Source of the DNA: Candidatus Segatella violae
Lineage (GTDB): Bacteria; Bacteroidota; Bacteroidia; Bacteroidales; Bacteroidaceae
Assembly: GCA_002440225.1 (NCBI GenBank)
Contig: DJSH01000054.1
Location: 55,226-84,521 of the forward strand
Direction of reading: 5' to 3'
DNA: 29,296 nucleotides
The notes beneath the pieces are model-generated. The model was given only the letters and a program-made list of their open reading frames with translations, was not told where the DNA came from and ran no database searches. Shown piece after piece: positions 15,878 to 24,934 of the stretch; positions within the stretch are counted from its first letter, which is position 1, and each line of letters begins with the position of its first letter. A program made the position numbers and the translations under genes.

Positions 15878-17833
15878 TTAAAGAACAGCGAGCAACACGA
15901 GGGTCAATGCCACGGTACCTGTGAGGAACCAGATAGCATAGCTGCGTACGTCGCCGCTCTGCCATGGACGGATAGTCTCGCCTGCCTCCTGTGTGCCCCA
16001 AGCCATGAAGTTGAAGGTGCCATCGATGACACGACGGTCGAACCATGCGATTGGCTTTGAGAAGCAACCGAACACAATCTTGTGGGTGAAGAACTGCCAT
16101 GCGTCGTCGATGTAGAAACGATTCAAGGCTGCCTTATGCAACTTAGGCATCTTCTTAGCCAAAGCGTCGGCAAGAGGTGTCTTCTTAGGAGCGTACATGT
16201 AGGTAGCCAAACCGATACCGATGAGAGCCACGATAACTGATGTTGTTGCCACGCTCATGTCGATATGGATGTCGTAGCTCTGACCTGTGGCAGATACGAA
16301 GTGTCCGAATGGAATCAAACCGCATACTACTGAGATGGCTGCGAGGAATACCAATGGACCCCACATCACGAACGGAACCTCCTGTGGCTTGCGACGATGC
16401 TCAGGATCGAGCTCGTAGTAGCTCTGTCCCCAGAAGATTACGTAGTAGAGACGGAACATATAGAAGGCTGTCATACCAGCAACCACTGTCATGAACCAAC
16501 CCATGAATGGTGAGAACTGGAAGCAAGCTGAGATAATCTCATCCTTAGACCAGAAGCCTGCGAATGGAGGAATACCTGCAATAGCCAAACAACCGATCAA
16601 GAAGCAGATGTTGGTGATAGGCATGTACTTGTGAAGACCGCCCATGTAGTCCTTGAAGTTGCTGCCGATGATGACGATGATGGCACCAGAGCAGAGGAAC
16701 AACAAAGCCTTGAACATAGCGTGGGTGAACAAATGGAAGATACCTGCCATGTAACCCAAGCCACCCTCGTGGTTATCCACGGCGAAGCAAACGCCGAGGG
16801 CTACGAGCATGTAGGCAATCTGAGAGATGGTAGAGAATGCCAAACCACGCTTGATGTCGCGCTGGCAACATGCAACGGCTGCTGCATAGAATGCAGTGAA
16901 GGCTGCGATGTAAGCCACGTAGTGAAGGGTGTTAGGTGCATAGTGTACCCAGATTGGGAAGAGGCTAGCCACCTGATAAACACCGGCAACGACCATGGTA
17001 GCGGCATGAATCAACGCAGATACTGGAGTTGGACCCTCCATGGCATCTGGCAACCAAATGTGCAATGGGAACATCGCACTCTTACCGGCACCACCGATGA
17101 ACATGAGGAACAATGCGGTTGGCATCACCCATGCTGCACCAGCCAAGGCGCCGTTCAGCTCAGGCTGCGCATTCAAGTCGTAGTTGAAGGTACCTACATA
17201 GAAGCTATAGAAGAGAATACCAATCAAGAAGAAGAGGTCGGCGAAACGAGTCACGATGAACGCCTTCTTGCTGGCATGTACCGCAGCGTGCTTTGGATAG
17301 TAGAAACCGATGAGCAAGTAAGAGCAGACACCTACCAACTCCCAGAACAAGTACATCTGGAAGATGTTGGTGGCTACCACCAAGCCCAACATAGACATGG
17401 TGAAGAGGCTCAAGTAAGCGTAGAAACGCTGCATACCCTTCTCATATCCCTCTACCTTGTAGTTCTCGTCACGCTCGGCCATATAGCCGAATGAGTAGAT
17501 GTGGACCATGAAGCTGACGGTGGTGATCACGATGAGCATCAACACGGAGATTGGGCTCAGGCGGAAACCAATGTTGAAGGTCAGCAACTCGGTAAACTTC
17601 AACCAAGTAAAATTAAATACGGTAACAGTTGGGTACAAGCCTGTGGAGGCATCACGACCAACGGCAAAGAAGTATTCGTATGCGGTGTAGATACACATAG
17701 CGAACACACAGCCCATCAATACGGTACCGATGATAGCTGCTACCTGCTTTTTCATCTTCATACCCGCAAGTCCCAGAACCAGGAAGCTCAGGAATGGGAG
17801 AAGAAGTATCAAAAATGCATAACTGTAATTCAT
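15878..17833 (-). CDS. nuoL: NADH-quinone oxidoreductase subunit L (complex I distal membrane subunit)
   Basis: At 651 aa this is the largest antiporter-like subunit. Marks include FLFWELVGVCSYLLIGFY (helix 5 Glu), MFPLHIWLPDAMEGPTPVSA, LIHAATMVVAGVY, and the late CLAIAGIPPFAGFWSKDEII. The C-terminal extension contains the amphipathic lateral-helix region and a last hydrophobic helix (IWFLTGTVALTLVLLAVL). Length is normal. It starts 9 nt after the nuoK stop, as expected for a tightly packed operon. Confidence 0.97.
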   Translation of the reverse strand: MNYSYAFLILLLPFLSFLVLGLAGMKMKKQVAAIIGTVLMGCVFAMCIYTAYEYFFAVGRDASTGLYPTVTVFNFTWLKFTELLTFNIGFRLSPISVLMLIVITTVSFMVHIYSFGYMAERDENYKVEGYEKGMQRFYAYLSLFTMSMLGLVVATNIFQMYLFWELVGVCSYLLIGFYYPKHAAVHASKKAFIVTRFADLFFLIGILFYSFYVGTFNYDLNAQPELNGALAGAAWVMPTALFLMFIGGAGKSAMFPLHIWLPDAMEGPTPVSALIHAATMVVAGVYQVASLFPIWVHYAPNTLHYVAYIAAFTAFYAAAVACCQRDIKRGLAFSTISQIAYMLVALGVCFAVDNHEGGLGYMAGIFHLFTHAMFKALLFLCSGAIIVIIGSNFKDYMGGLHKYMPITNICFLIGCLAIAGIPPFAGFWSKDEIISACFQFSPFMGWFMTVVAGMTAFYMFRLYYVIFWGQSYYELDPEHRRKPQEVPFVMWGPLVFLAAISVVCGLIPFGHFVSATGQSYDIHIDMSVATTSVIVALIGIGLATYMYAPKKTPLADALAKKMPKLHKAALNRFYIDDAWQFFTHKIVFGCFSKPIAWFDRRVIDGTFNFMAWGTQEAGETIRPWQSGDVRSYAIWFLTGTVALTLVLLAVL

Positions 17834-17842
17834 TGTCTTACT

Positions 17843-18151
17843 TTAGAATTTCATGTTTTCAATACTGTTCACCTGGTCACTGTGATAGTTGCGGTAAACG
17901 TTAATAATGATAGCCAATGCTACGGCTGTCTCGGCTGCTGCCACTCCGATGGAGAACAAAGTGAAGAAGAAACCTTCCAACTGTCCTGGGAAGAGGATGC
18001 GGTTGAACACAGCGAAGTTGAGGTCGGCTGCATTCAATACAAGCTCGATGGAGATGAGCATGGCCACGAGGTTACGACGGGTAACGAAGCCATACACGCC
18101 GATGAAGAACAAGAGTGCTGAGAGCACGAAGAAACATTGTACTGGAATCAT
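17843..18151 (-). CDS. nuoK: NADH-quinone oxidoreductase subunit K
   Basis: This 102-aa protein has three transmembrane helices. The two family glutamates are visible in LVAMLISIELVLNAADLNF (helix 2) and GVAAAETAVALAIIINVYR (helix 3). They form part of the central proton path of the membrane arm. Its ATG overlaps the nuoJ stop as ATGA (18148-18151), a standard coupling signal. Confidence 0.96.
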   Translation of the reverse strand: MIPVQCFFVLSALLFFIGVYGFVTRRNLVAMLISIELVLNAADLNFAVFNRILFPGQLEGFFFTLFSIGVAAAETAVALAIIINVYRNYHSDQVNSIENMKF

Positions 18152-18675
18152 TTCTTATCCTCCTTTCTTGCAATTAAGATACCACCGATGATACATGCCA
18201 ACAAGAACACTGAGATAAACTCGAATGGCAATACATAGCCATACTTGTCAGCACCTACGAGTGCAGAACCCACCTGGTCCATTGGCACCTCGGTGTCGGC
18301 CACAGAAGCAGCCATATCAATGAAGTGATTCTTCAAGACGATCACTGCCAAGGTTACGAAACCTACGAGGCAAACGAGCGCACGGCCGATGACCTTGCTA
18401 CCCTTCACATGCTCCAAGAGGCCCTGGAGGGTACGCTTTGACACCAACTGGATGGCGAAAACGTAGAGCATGGTGATACCACCTGCATAGACACTGATCT
18501 GAGCGGCACCCAGATAAGTATAGTCGAGCAAGAAGTACATGCCAGCGATGCCGAAGAGCACGAACAACAGGAATGTTGCCGCACGCATGATGCGCTTGGT
18601 AGCTACGCACATGATGGCTGAGCCAAGGATGACTACAGCCAAGATGACGAACATGAATAAATTTGCTGTTATCAT
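18148..18675 (-). CDS. nuoJ: NADH-quinone oxidoreductase subunit J
   Basis: This 175-aa membrane subunit has five helices. The TM3 pi-bulge region typical of ND6/NuoJ is visible in AAQISVYAGGITMLYVFAIQL. The C-terminus is a short Lys/Glu-rich tail. It lies 15 nt after nuoI and overlaps nuoK by 4 nt. Length is normal for Bacteroidota. Confidence 0.95.
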   Translation of the reverse strand: MITANLFMFVILAVVILGSAIMCVATKRIMRAATFLLFVLFGIAGMYFLLDYTYLGAAQISVYAGGITMLYVFAIQLVSKRTLQGLLEHVKGSKVIGRALVCLVGFVTLAVIVLKNHFIDMAASVADTEVPMDQVGSALVGADKYGYVLPFEFISVFLLACIIGGILIARKEDKK

Positions 18676-18690
18676 TGTCTAATGTCCTCC

Positions 18691-19221
18691 TTACTTAGTC
18701 TTGGTGTTAAACTTACCGATTTCGAGCGGTGCGCCACCGTCGATGATGTTAGGAAGGCTTCCGCCCTTATATACCTCCTTGTCGAGGTGCATCACCAACT
18801 TGTTGCGGTCGAACACAGCGTTCTCGAAATCGTTGACAAACTTGATTGCACCGAAGTTACATGCGTTGACGCAGAGCTCGCAGAACATGCAGTCGCCGAG
18901 GTCGTACTGATAATCGACCAAGCGACGCTTCTTCTTGCCAGTCTCCTCATCGACCACCATCTCGGTCTGAATCTTGATGGTGTCGTTAGGGCATGACTTC
19001 TCACACAATGTACAGCCCACACACTTGTAAGCCTCGTTCTCATCGCGAACAAAGACCAAGCGACCACGGAATCGTGGAGAAATGTGGAGTGTAGTCTTGC
19101 GGTTCTCAGGGTATTGCTCAGTGCTCTTAGGTGTGAAGTACTCCTTCATGGTAGTCTTCATACCGATGGCGAGGGTCTTCAAGCCCTCGGCAATACCGCC
19201 GAAATATGAATTGTTAGACAT
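18691..19221 (-). CDS. nuoI: NADH-quinone oxidoreductase subunit I (two 4Fe-4S clusters)
   Basis: This 176-aa peripheral-arm subunit carries clusters N6a and N6b. It has two CxxCxxCxxxC motifs: C67-x2-C70-x2-C73-x3-C77 followed by Pro, and C111-x2-C114-x2-C117-x3-C121 followed by Asn where Pro is more usual. In an enzyme without NuoE/F/G, NuoI is the natural entry site for electrons from a ferredoxin-like donor (inference from related complexes). The ATG at 19221 follows nuoH by 45 nt. Confidence 0.95.
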   Translation of the reverse strand: MSNNSYFGGIAEGLKTLAIGMKTTMKEYFTPKSTEQYPENRKTTLHISPRFRGRLVFVRDENEAYKCVGCTLCEKSCPNDTIKIQTEMVVDEETGKKKRRLVDYQYDLGDCMFCELCVNACNFGAIKFVNDFENAVFDRNKLVMHLDKEVYKGGSLPNIIDGGAPLEIGKFNTKTK

Positions 19222-19266
19222 ACTTTCTTATTATTATAATAATGTGTACTGTTTATGATCTGTGGA

Positions 19267-20355
19267 TTAAGCGATGGTCCAACCCATTGATACGCATACG
19301 GTCATCAAGATCAAGATAACCAATGACAATGGCATCAGATACTTCCACTCCAACTTCAGAATCTGGTCGATACGGAGACGAGGGAAGGTCCAACGTACCC
19401 ACATCAAGAGCCATACCACTGCGAAGGTCTTGCCCATGAACCATACGATACCTGGGATGTAGCCCATCACGGTGTCGAAGGCATCCACACCAATCTGGAC
19501 AGGAGCCCAACCACCGAGGAATACGGCTGTGGCGATACCAGAGATTACGAAGAGGTTGAGGTACTCAGCCAAGTAGTAGAAACCGAAGCCCATACCTGAA
19601 TACTCGGTGTGGTAACCTGCGGTCAACTCACTCTCAGCCTCCGCCAAGTCGAAAGGACCACGGTTTGCCTCGGCGTTACCTGCTACGAGGAATACCAAGA
19701 AAGCCAAGATGGCTGGGACGTGACCCTGAATCAAGAGGCAGCCCCAAGCGTGGTTCTGTGCCTCCACGATACCGCTCATCTGCATGGTACCGGTGAGTAC
19801 GACAGCAGAAACCAAGCACAAGCCGAGTGACATCTCGTAAGAGATCATCTGTACGGCACCACGCATGGCAGATACCACAGAGTACTTGTTGTTGGAAGCC
19901 CAACCAGCGAGGAAGATACCCAGCACGCCGATAGAGCTAACGGCAGTGATGAGGAACACACCCACGTTGAAGTCGAGGATATGCGCACCCTTGTTCCAAG
20001 GAAGGAACGAGAAGGTACCCACAGAGGCGATGATGACGAGGAATGGCGCCAGGTAGTAGAGCAACTTGTCGGCTCTATCCACAGCGAAGATTTCCTTGAT
20101 CAACATCTTGAGCACGTCGGCAAACACCTGGAAGATACCCCAAGGACCTACACGCATAGGGCCCAGACGGCACTGGAAGTAGGCACACACCTTACGCTCC
20201 ATAAAGATAAGTACGATGGCTATCAAGGCGTAAGCTGTCAAAATGCAGACACCGATGAGCACGCACTCTATCAAAATCGACAGGAAGTCACCCAAGCCCA
20301 ATGTCTGGCGAAGGAGATTGTCGATGAATGTTGTTACTATACTGAAATCAAACAT
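19267..20355 (-). CDS. nuoH: NADH-quinone oxidoreductase subunit H (quinone-site membrane subunit)
   Basis: This 362-aa ND1-type subunit has about eight helices and joins the peripheral arm to the membrane arm at the quinone chamber. Signatures are the IVLIFMERKVCAYFQCRLGPMRVGPWG stretch split across helix and loop (about 46-72), RGAVQMISYEMSLGL, and the acidic loop NRGPFDLAEAESELTAGYHTEYSG read as two adjoining pieces (about 233-256). Conserved Glu/Asp residues are all in place. Length and start are normal. Confidence 0.97.
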   Translation of the reverse strand: MFDFSIVTTFIDNLLRQTLGLGDFLSILIECVLIGVCILTAYALIAIVLIFMERKVCAYFQCRLGPMRVGPWGIFQVFADVLKMLIKEIFAVDRADKLLYYLAPFLVIIASVGTFSFLPWNKGAHILDFNVGVFLITAVSSIGVLGIFLAGWASNNKYSVVSAMRGAVQMISYEMSLGLCLVSAVVLTGTMQMSGIVEAQNHAWGCLLIQGHVPAILAFLVFLVAGNAEANRGPFDLAEAESELTAGYHTEYSGMGFGFYYLAEYLNLFVISGIATAVFLGGWAPVQIGVDAFDTVMGYIPGIVWFMGKTFAVVWLLMWVRWTFPRLRIDQILKLEWKYLMPLSLVILILMTVCVSMGWTIA

Positions 20356-20395
20356 TTCTTATGTTATTGAGAATGTTTATACCTTATTATATATA

Positions 20396-21967
20396 TTAAC
20401 GGTCGATGTCTGGGATGACGAAGTCGATAGCCGCACCTGTGGTAATCAAGTCGGCAATCTTCTCACCGCGAAGCATCGGGTCGAGCGCACCTGTCAATGA
20501 CAAGCCCATCGGACGCATCTTCATACGGTAAGGACTCTTGTCGCCCTTGCTATCGAGATAGACACCAAACTCACCGCTGGCTCCCTCTACGGAGAAGTAC
20601 CACTGTCCCTCAGGAACCTTGATGATAGGCTTCTGCTTGATGTAGAAGTCACCGGCTGGGATGTTGTCGATGAGCTGCTCGATGATGTCGAGGCTCTGGT
20701 ACAACTCCTGGATGTGGCAGTAGTAACGATCCATACTGTCGCAACCGGTCATGGTGATTTCCTTCCACTCCACCTTGTCGTACATATCGTATGGATGACG
20801 CTTACGAGTATCGTTCTTCCAACCAGACGCACGGCCGGCAGGACCCGTCACGGCGTAGTTGATACAATCCTCCAAGTTCATCGGACCTACGCCTTCCAGA
20901 CGGTTGTGAGTAATCACGTTGTCGCCGAATACGTCGAGGTACTCCTGAATCATTGGACGGAGATACTTGCAGAGTGTCTTCACGTTCTGTACGAAGTTAG
21001 GGTCGATGTCAGCCTGGCAACCACCGATGCGGTAGTAGTTCTGAATCAAGCGACCACCTGTGGTCTCCTCCATCACGTTCAATACGTGCTCACGGTCGCG
21101 CATACAGTAGAGGAATGCTGTCAAGGCACCCAAGTCCTGTGCGGTACAACCGAGGTAAAGCAAGTGGGAGTCGATACGCTGAAGCTCGTCCATGATGGTA
21201 CGGATGTAGTGGATGCGATCGGAAAGTTCGATACCCATACCCTCCTCGATGACGCCTACGAGTGCGTGGCGGTGCATCATGGCTGAGAGGTAGTTCAGAC
21301 GGTCGGTCAAAGCCAAGGTCTGAGGATAAGTCATACCCTCCCACATCTTCTCGATACCACGGTGAATATAACCGAGGTGTGGATAGATGCGCTTCACGGT
21401 CTCGCCGTCGAGAACGGTCTGGAGGCGGAGCACACCGTGGGTAGATGGGTGGTTAGGACCGATGTTGACCACATAGTCATCATCGTCGAAGCGACGCTTC
21501 TGGGTTGCTACCAAGTGACCATCCTGGCTCAAGGAGTATTCCACGGTGAAATCATCCTCAGGCTCGTCGGTGCAAGGGAACTTGTTGGCCTCAGGGCTCA
21601 TATCGAAGTCCTTGCGCAATGGGTAGCCCTGAAAGTCGGTGCGGAGGAAGAGACGGCGCATGTCTGGGTGACCCAAGAACTTGATGCCGACGAAATCGAA
21701 TACTTCACGCTCCAACAAGTCAGCTACCTTCCAAAGGTTCACTACCGTAGGGATTACATCAGAGCCATCCACTTTCTTGGCGATGGTCTTCACGGACTGG
21801 CGCTCATTGTTCTGAGTGTTCTCCAGAATGTAGATACATCCGAGACCTTCCTCACCGAAGTCCTCACCGATGATGGTAACAAGGTAGTCGAAATGCTTCT
21901 CGTTCTTCAATTTCGCCATTTCTGAGGCGAAATTGTCAAAACTCAATTCAATATTATTCAGTTTCAT
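20396..21967 (-). CDS. nuoCD: Fused NADH-quinone oxidoreductase subunit C/D
   Basis: The 523-aa protein joins NuoC (about 1-135) and NuoD (about 165-523). The NuoC signature is LLEREVFDFVGIKFLGHPD. The NuoD part begins with VVNIGPNHPSTHGVLRL, whose His lies at the quinone site. It has GYIHRGIEKMWEGMTYPQT and ends with MRPMGLSLTGALDPMLRG and IPDIDR. The fusion is known in several lineages and is normal for Bacteroidota. It lies 19 nt after nuoB and 40 nt before nuoH. Confidence 0.97.
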   Translation of the reverse strand: MKLNNIELSFDNFASEMAKLKNEKHFDYLVTIIGEDFGEEGLGCIYILENTQNNERQSVKTIAKKVDGSDVIPTVVNLWKVADLLEREVFDFVGIKFLGHPDMRRLFLRTDFQGYPLRKDFDMSPEANKFPCTDEPEDDFTVEYSLSQDGHLVATQKRRFDDDDYVVNIGPNHPSTHGVLRLQTVLDGETVKRIYPHLGYIHRGIEKMWEGMTYPQTLALTDRLNYLSAMMHRHALVGVIEEGMGIELSDRIHYIRTIMDELQRIDSHLLYLGCTAQDLGALTAFLYCMRDREHVLNVMEETTGGRLIQNYYRIGGCQADIDPNFVQNVKTLCKYLRPMIQEYLDVFGDNVITHNRLEGVGPMNLEDCINYAVTGPAGRASGWKNDTRKRHPYDMYDKVEWKEITMTGCDSMDRYYCHIQELYQSLDIIEQLIDNIPAGDFYIKQKPIIKVPEGQWYFSVEGASGEFGVYLDSKGDKSPYRMKMRPMGLSLTGALDPMLRGEKIADLITTGAAIDFVIPDIDR

Positions 21968-21986
21968 GTTCTTATACCTTATTATA

Positions 21987-22712
21987 TTAATCAGTTAGAC
22001 CTTTCTGAGGGTCGAAATCCTCAGGTACTTCAGTTACGATGATAGGCTCCTTGTGTCCGAGCTTCTCAGCATCAGAGAGGTTCTCATTGCTCAAGCCATG
22101 AAGACCACCCTTGCTCATACTCAGCTCCTTCTCCTCGCTGTTCATCTTGTGGTTGGCACCACCGAAGAACTTCTCTACCTTTACCTTACGCTGCAACTGC
22201 ATCATACCGTAAAGGATAGCCTCTGGGCGTGGAGGACATCCAGGGATATACACATCCACAGGAACCAACTCGCTGATACCACGAACTACGTTGTAGCTCT
22301 TCTTGAACGGACCACCCGAGATGGTGCAACCGCCGACAGCCACTACATATTTAGGCTCAGCCATTTCATCATACAAACGCTTGAACACAGGCGCCATCTT
22401 GTTGGTGATAGTACCGGCGCACATGATCAAGTCCGCCTGGCGTGGAGAGTTACGTGTTACCTCGAAACCGAAACGTGAGAAGTCGTAGCGGGCACAACCC
22501 ACGGCCATGAACTCGATACCACAGCAAGAGGTACCGAAGGTCAGAGACCAGAGAGAGTTGCTACGTCCCCAGTTGATAGCGGCGTCGAGCGAACCAACTA
22601 CCACATTCGCACCACCCTCGTTGAGCTCTTGCGCAATCTTCTCGAGGGTGTCGTTGTCCTTAAACTCGTCGTAAGGAATACTCTTGATAGAGGCTCTTTT
22701 GTTTACTTCCAT
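21987..22712 (-). CDS. nuoB: NADH-quinone oxidoreductase subunit B (cluster N2)
   Basis: About 241 aa. It holds the terminal cluster N2 that reduces quinone: adjacent Cys63-Cys64 in FGTSCCGIE, then Cys129 in VGGCTISGG and Cys159 in IPGCPPRPE. A charged C-terminal tail of about 55 residues follows the core. I choose the ATG at 22712 rather than the in-frame ATG at 22733, because an AAAGGAG Shine-Dalgarno lies 7 nt before it. That start gives a 10-nt overlap with the end of nuoA instead of 31 nt. Such a clear Shine-Dalgarno is unusual in this window and suggests re-initiation after nuoA. Confidence 0.95.
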   Translation of the reverse strand: MEVNKRASIKSIPYDEFKDNDTLEKIAQELNEGGANVVVGSLDAAINWGRSNSLWSLTFGTSCCGIEFMAVGCARYDFSRFGFEVTRNSPRQADLIMCAGTITNKMAPVFKRLYDEMAEPKYVVAVGGCTISGGPFKKSYNVVRGISELVPVDVYIPGCPPRPEAILYGMMQLQRKVKVEKFFGGANHKMNSEEKELSMSKGGLHGLSNENLSDAEKLGHKEPIIVTEVPEDFDPQKGLTD

Positions 22713-23053
22713 TCCAATGCTCCTTTCCGCCAAGCGTAAGCCAGGCCAAATACCAATACCAACAAGAAGAACCCGATGCTCACGAGAGCCATAGGTCCAA
22801 ACTGCTTAACTACGACTGCCCATGGGTAAAGCAGCACGGTCTCAATGTCAAACATCAAGAAAAGGATGGCGAAGAGATAGTAGCCGATGTGGGATGGCAA
22901 CCAGGAGCTGCCACGAGTCGGAATACCACACTCGAAAGGTTCACCCTTAACCGGATTGTATGAACGCGGACCGATAAGCTTAGCGATGACGTAAGCAGCC
23001 ACCACCAGTGTTACAGCCGTCAGCAAAACGGTGATAAATAGTGTAAAGTTCAT
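22703..23053 (-). CDS. nuoA: NADH-quinone oxidoreductase subunit A
   Basis: This 116-aa ND3-type membrane subunit has three helices. The quinone-site loop is marked by KGEPFECGIPTRGSS with its conserved Cys. LFAILFLMFDIETVLLYPWA is helix 2 with its Asp and Glu. It is the first gene of the operon. The ATG at 23053 lies 45 nt after a -7 promoter box. Its end overlaps the nuoB start. Confidence 0.96.
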   Translation of the reverse strand: MNFTLFITVLLTAVTLVVAAYVIAKLIGPRSYNPVKGEPFECGIPTRGSSWLPSHIGYYLFAILFLMFDIETVLLYPWAVVVKQFGPMALVSIGFFLLVLVFGLAYAWRKGALEWK

Positions 23054-23098
23054 AAAAATTGTTATAACGTTATTTGTTTAAATGCTTCTAAGCGACTG

Positions 23099-23106
23099 CA
23101 AAGGTA
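23099..23106 (-). promoter_or_regulatory. -7 box TACCTTTG for the nuo operon
   Basis: A perfect TAnnTTTG on the minus strand lies 45 nt before the nuoA ATG. No clear TTTG was found at 19-21 nt upstream, so only the -7 element is supported. Confidence 0.6.
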
Positions 23107-23181
23107 ACAAATAATTCTGAAAGAATGTGTTTTTCAAGTGTTAAATGTTAAATATTGGGGAAAAATAAAGGAAAATAAACC

Positions 23182-23219
23182 AAAAAAGCTGGAACAACTT
23201 TCGTCATTCCAGCTTTTTT
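23182..23219. terminator. Bidirectional-type intrinsic terminator after the helicase gene
   Basis: Thirteen-base perfect arms (23182-23194 and 23207-23219, AAAAAAGCTGGAA and its complement) enclose a 12-nt loop. On the minus strand the stem runs into T6. It separates the helicase gene from the nuo promoter about 75 nt further on. Confidence 0.88.
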
Positions 23220-23235
23220 CATTATTCTAGCTTTT

Positions 23236-24819
23236 CTATCCACTTCTGTTAATCTCGTGCATTTGGAGTTGCCTTACCGTAGTGGTTTCCTCTATACCCG
23301 ACCAATAAGTCACCCTAACCCTGCCTTTTGGCAGCACCACCAAATCCCGATAGATGGCAGGCACCGCCACATGCCCATCTCTCTTGAGAACGCCACGTCT
23401 ACCTCCCGGTGCCTCAAAAACAGCGTAGTCGCCCACAAAGTCAGAGATATAGTGGTACACAGGCTGCAAGATTACATCCTCGGTGCTTGCCCTCAAGCCA
23501 TAATAGACAAATCCACCATTACGCCGCTCCCTAAAAGGTGTCACGTTCTTCAGAAATTTCTTCCGCTCCGCTTGTGTCATGTTCTTGTAGTTGGCTGCAC
23601 GCTTTACGGTCACCATTGCATCATCACCCACCACCTTGACACCAGGCTTCAACGAAGGCGGCAACATTCCCTTTCCGTCACGCAGACCAGAGAACATACC
23701 AGCCCAGTTTCTCACCCCATCGGGCAAGCCAAACTTACGATAGTTACCCACGTTGTCGATAATCATGCACACCTTCTTCTTATTCTCTTGGTTGATGCGT
23801 AGTCCCCTACCCACCATCTGCAGATATTTGGCAAGCGACAAGGTAGGACGAGCCATCTGAATATACTCTACGTAAGGGCAATCAAACCCCTCGTCGAAGA
23901 GATTCACGTTTACCAAGCAGTCCAGCTCCCCTTTTCTGAATGCCTCCACCATTTCCTGCCGCTTCTTGGATGGCGTATTACTGTCCAACGCCACCGCACG
24001 GATGCCCATCTGCTCATAATATCGGGCTATCACCTGGGCATGTAGGATGTCGATGGCGAAGACGATGCCCTTGCGTCCCTTGGCATACTGCATCAAGCTC
24101 GCATAAAGTCGCTTGATACTCTCAGGCACGTTCAGTTTCTCATCCATCTCCTGCACGGCATAGTCGCCATCCGCGCCACGAGCCTTCAGGCTGTCCACGG
24201 TCAACTGCTCGGTGGAATACTTGCCTATCACCACATAGTCATAGGGAGCCAGATAGCCACGGTCGATGAAATCGCTGGTAGGCGGCGACACAAGCAGACG
24301 AGAGAAAAGATTGGTAAACGATTGTTTTTTCATACGGCAAGGCGTAGCGGTCATTCCCATTTTCAGGGCAGCGCGATGCATCTCGAATATATTTTGGTAA
24401 GAAGGAGCCACGGCATGGTGCGCCTCGTCCACGATAATCAGCCCCACCCTTTCGTCAGCCAATTCCTTGGCATGTCGGGCGAGCCATTGCACGGAAAGCA
24501 CTTTTATCCTGTCCGCCAGCTTGCCGATACGGAAGTATTGGAAGAATTTATCCACGGTTTGGCGAGCCTGTTCCACTAGCTCCTTCCGATGGGCGATGAT
24601 CCAGACATCCCCCTCGTGCGTCTCGCAGAACCACTTTACTGCCGCAGCCATCACCACTGTCTTTCCGGTTCCGGTAGGCATCTGCACCATCACAGAGTTG
24701 CCCACCCTCACCCGTTGCTTTCTTGCGCCATAGAACACCCCTTGATGTTCGCCCATAAAGACAGCAATGATGTCTGCCAGCATTTTCTGCTGGTAGTCAT
24801 AAAGCTTGAATTTCTTCAT
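23236..24819 (-). CDS. SF2 DEAD/DEAH-box helicase, RadD/YejH-like
   Basis: This 527-aa ATP-dependent nucleic-acid helicase or translocase has RecA-like domain 1 with Walker A MPTGTGKT (47-54), the Ia-type WIIAHRKELVEQA, DEAH in IIVDEAHHAVAP (131-134) and motif III GMTATP. Domain 2 follows with GIVFAIDILHAQVIA, VNLFDEGFDCP and motif VI YLQMVGRGLR. The general layout resembles RadD/YejH-type repair helicases, but the C-terminal 150 residues have no obvious Zn-finger. I set the start at the ATG at 24819; the TTG one codon upstream is less likely. It stands alone between nuo and a divergent small gene. A DNA repair role is inferred. Confidence 0.88.
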   Translation of the reverse strand: MKKFKLYDYQQKMLADIIAVFMGEHQGVFYGARKQRVRVGNSVMVQMPTGTGKTVVMAAAVKWFCETHEGDVWIIAHRKELVEQARQTVDKFFQYFRIGKLADRIKVLSVQWLARHAKELADERVGLIIVDEAHHAVAPSYQNIFEMHRAALKMGMTATPCRMKKQSFTNLFSRLLVSPPTSDFIDRGYLAPYDYVVIGKYSTEQLTVDSLKARGADGDYAVQEMDEKLNVPESIKRLYASLMQYAKGRKGIVFAIDILHAQVIARYYEQMGIRAVALDSNTPSKKRQEMVEAFRKGELDCLVNVNLFDEGFDCPYVEYIQMARPTLSLAKYLQMVGRGLRINQENKKKVCMIIDNVGNYRKFGLPDGVRNWAGMFSGLRDGKGMLPPSLKPGVKVVGDDAMVTVKRAANYKNMTQAERKKFLKNVTPFRERRNGGFVYYGLRASTEDVILQPVYHYISDFVGDYAVFEAPGGRRGVLKRDGHVAVPAIYRDLVVLPKGRVRVTYWSGIEETTTVRQLQMHEINRSG

Positions 24820-24921
24820 CAAAAATGAAAAAACAAATCATGAAGTTACAACAATTTCACCTTTGGCGGTAAAGGTCGTCAACTTGAGGCGAAAATATTC
24901 GTTGTTGTGAAACCATTGTTA

Positions 24922-24929
24922 TACTTTTG
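24922..24929 (+). promoter_or_regulatory. -7 box TACTTTTG directly before a 30-codon gene
   Basis: A perfect TAnnTTTG ends only 5 nt before the ATG at 24935, so the predicted transcript would be leaderless or nearly so. A weak TTCG (24898-24901) lies 20 nt upstream in the -33 place. Confidence 0.5.
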
Positions 24930-24934
24930 CAAGT

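Noticed and set aside
16631..17494. Long plus-strand open frame of 287 codons inside nuoL
   Set aside because: It lies antisense to a clear nuoL gene, has low-complexity His/Gln/Glu content typical of an antisense shadow, and matches no family.
12875..17833. Reading nuoL/M/N as an Mrp-type Na+/H+ antiporter cluster
   Set aside because: The genes are in unbroken operon order with nuoA, B, CD, H, I, J and K, and the subunit lengths fit complex I.
22713..22733. Upstream ATG for nuoB at 22733
   Set aside because: The ATG at 22712 has a well-placed AAAGGAG Shine-Dalgarno and gives a shorter overlap with nuoA.
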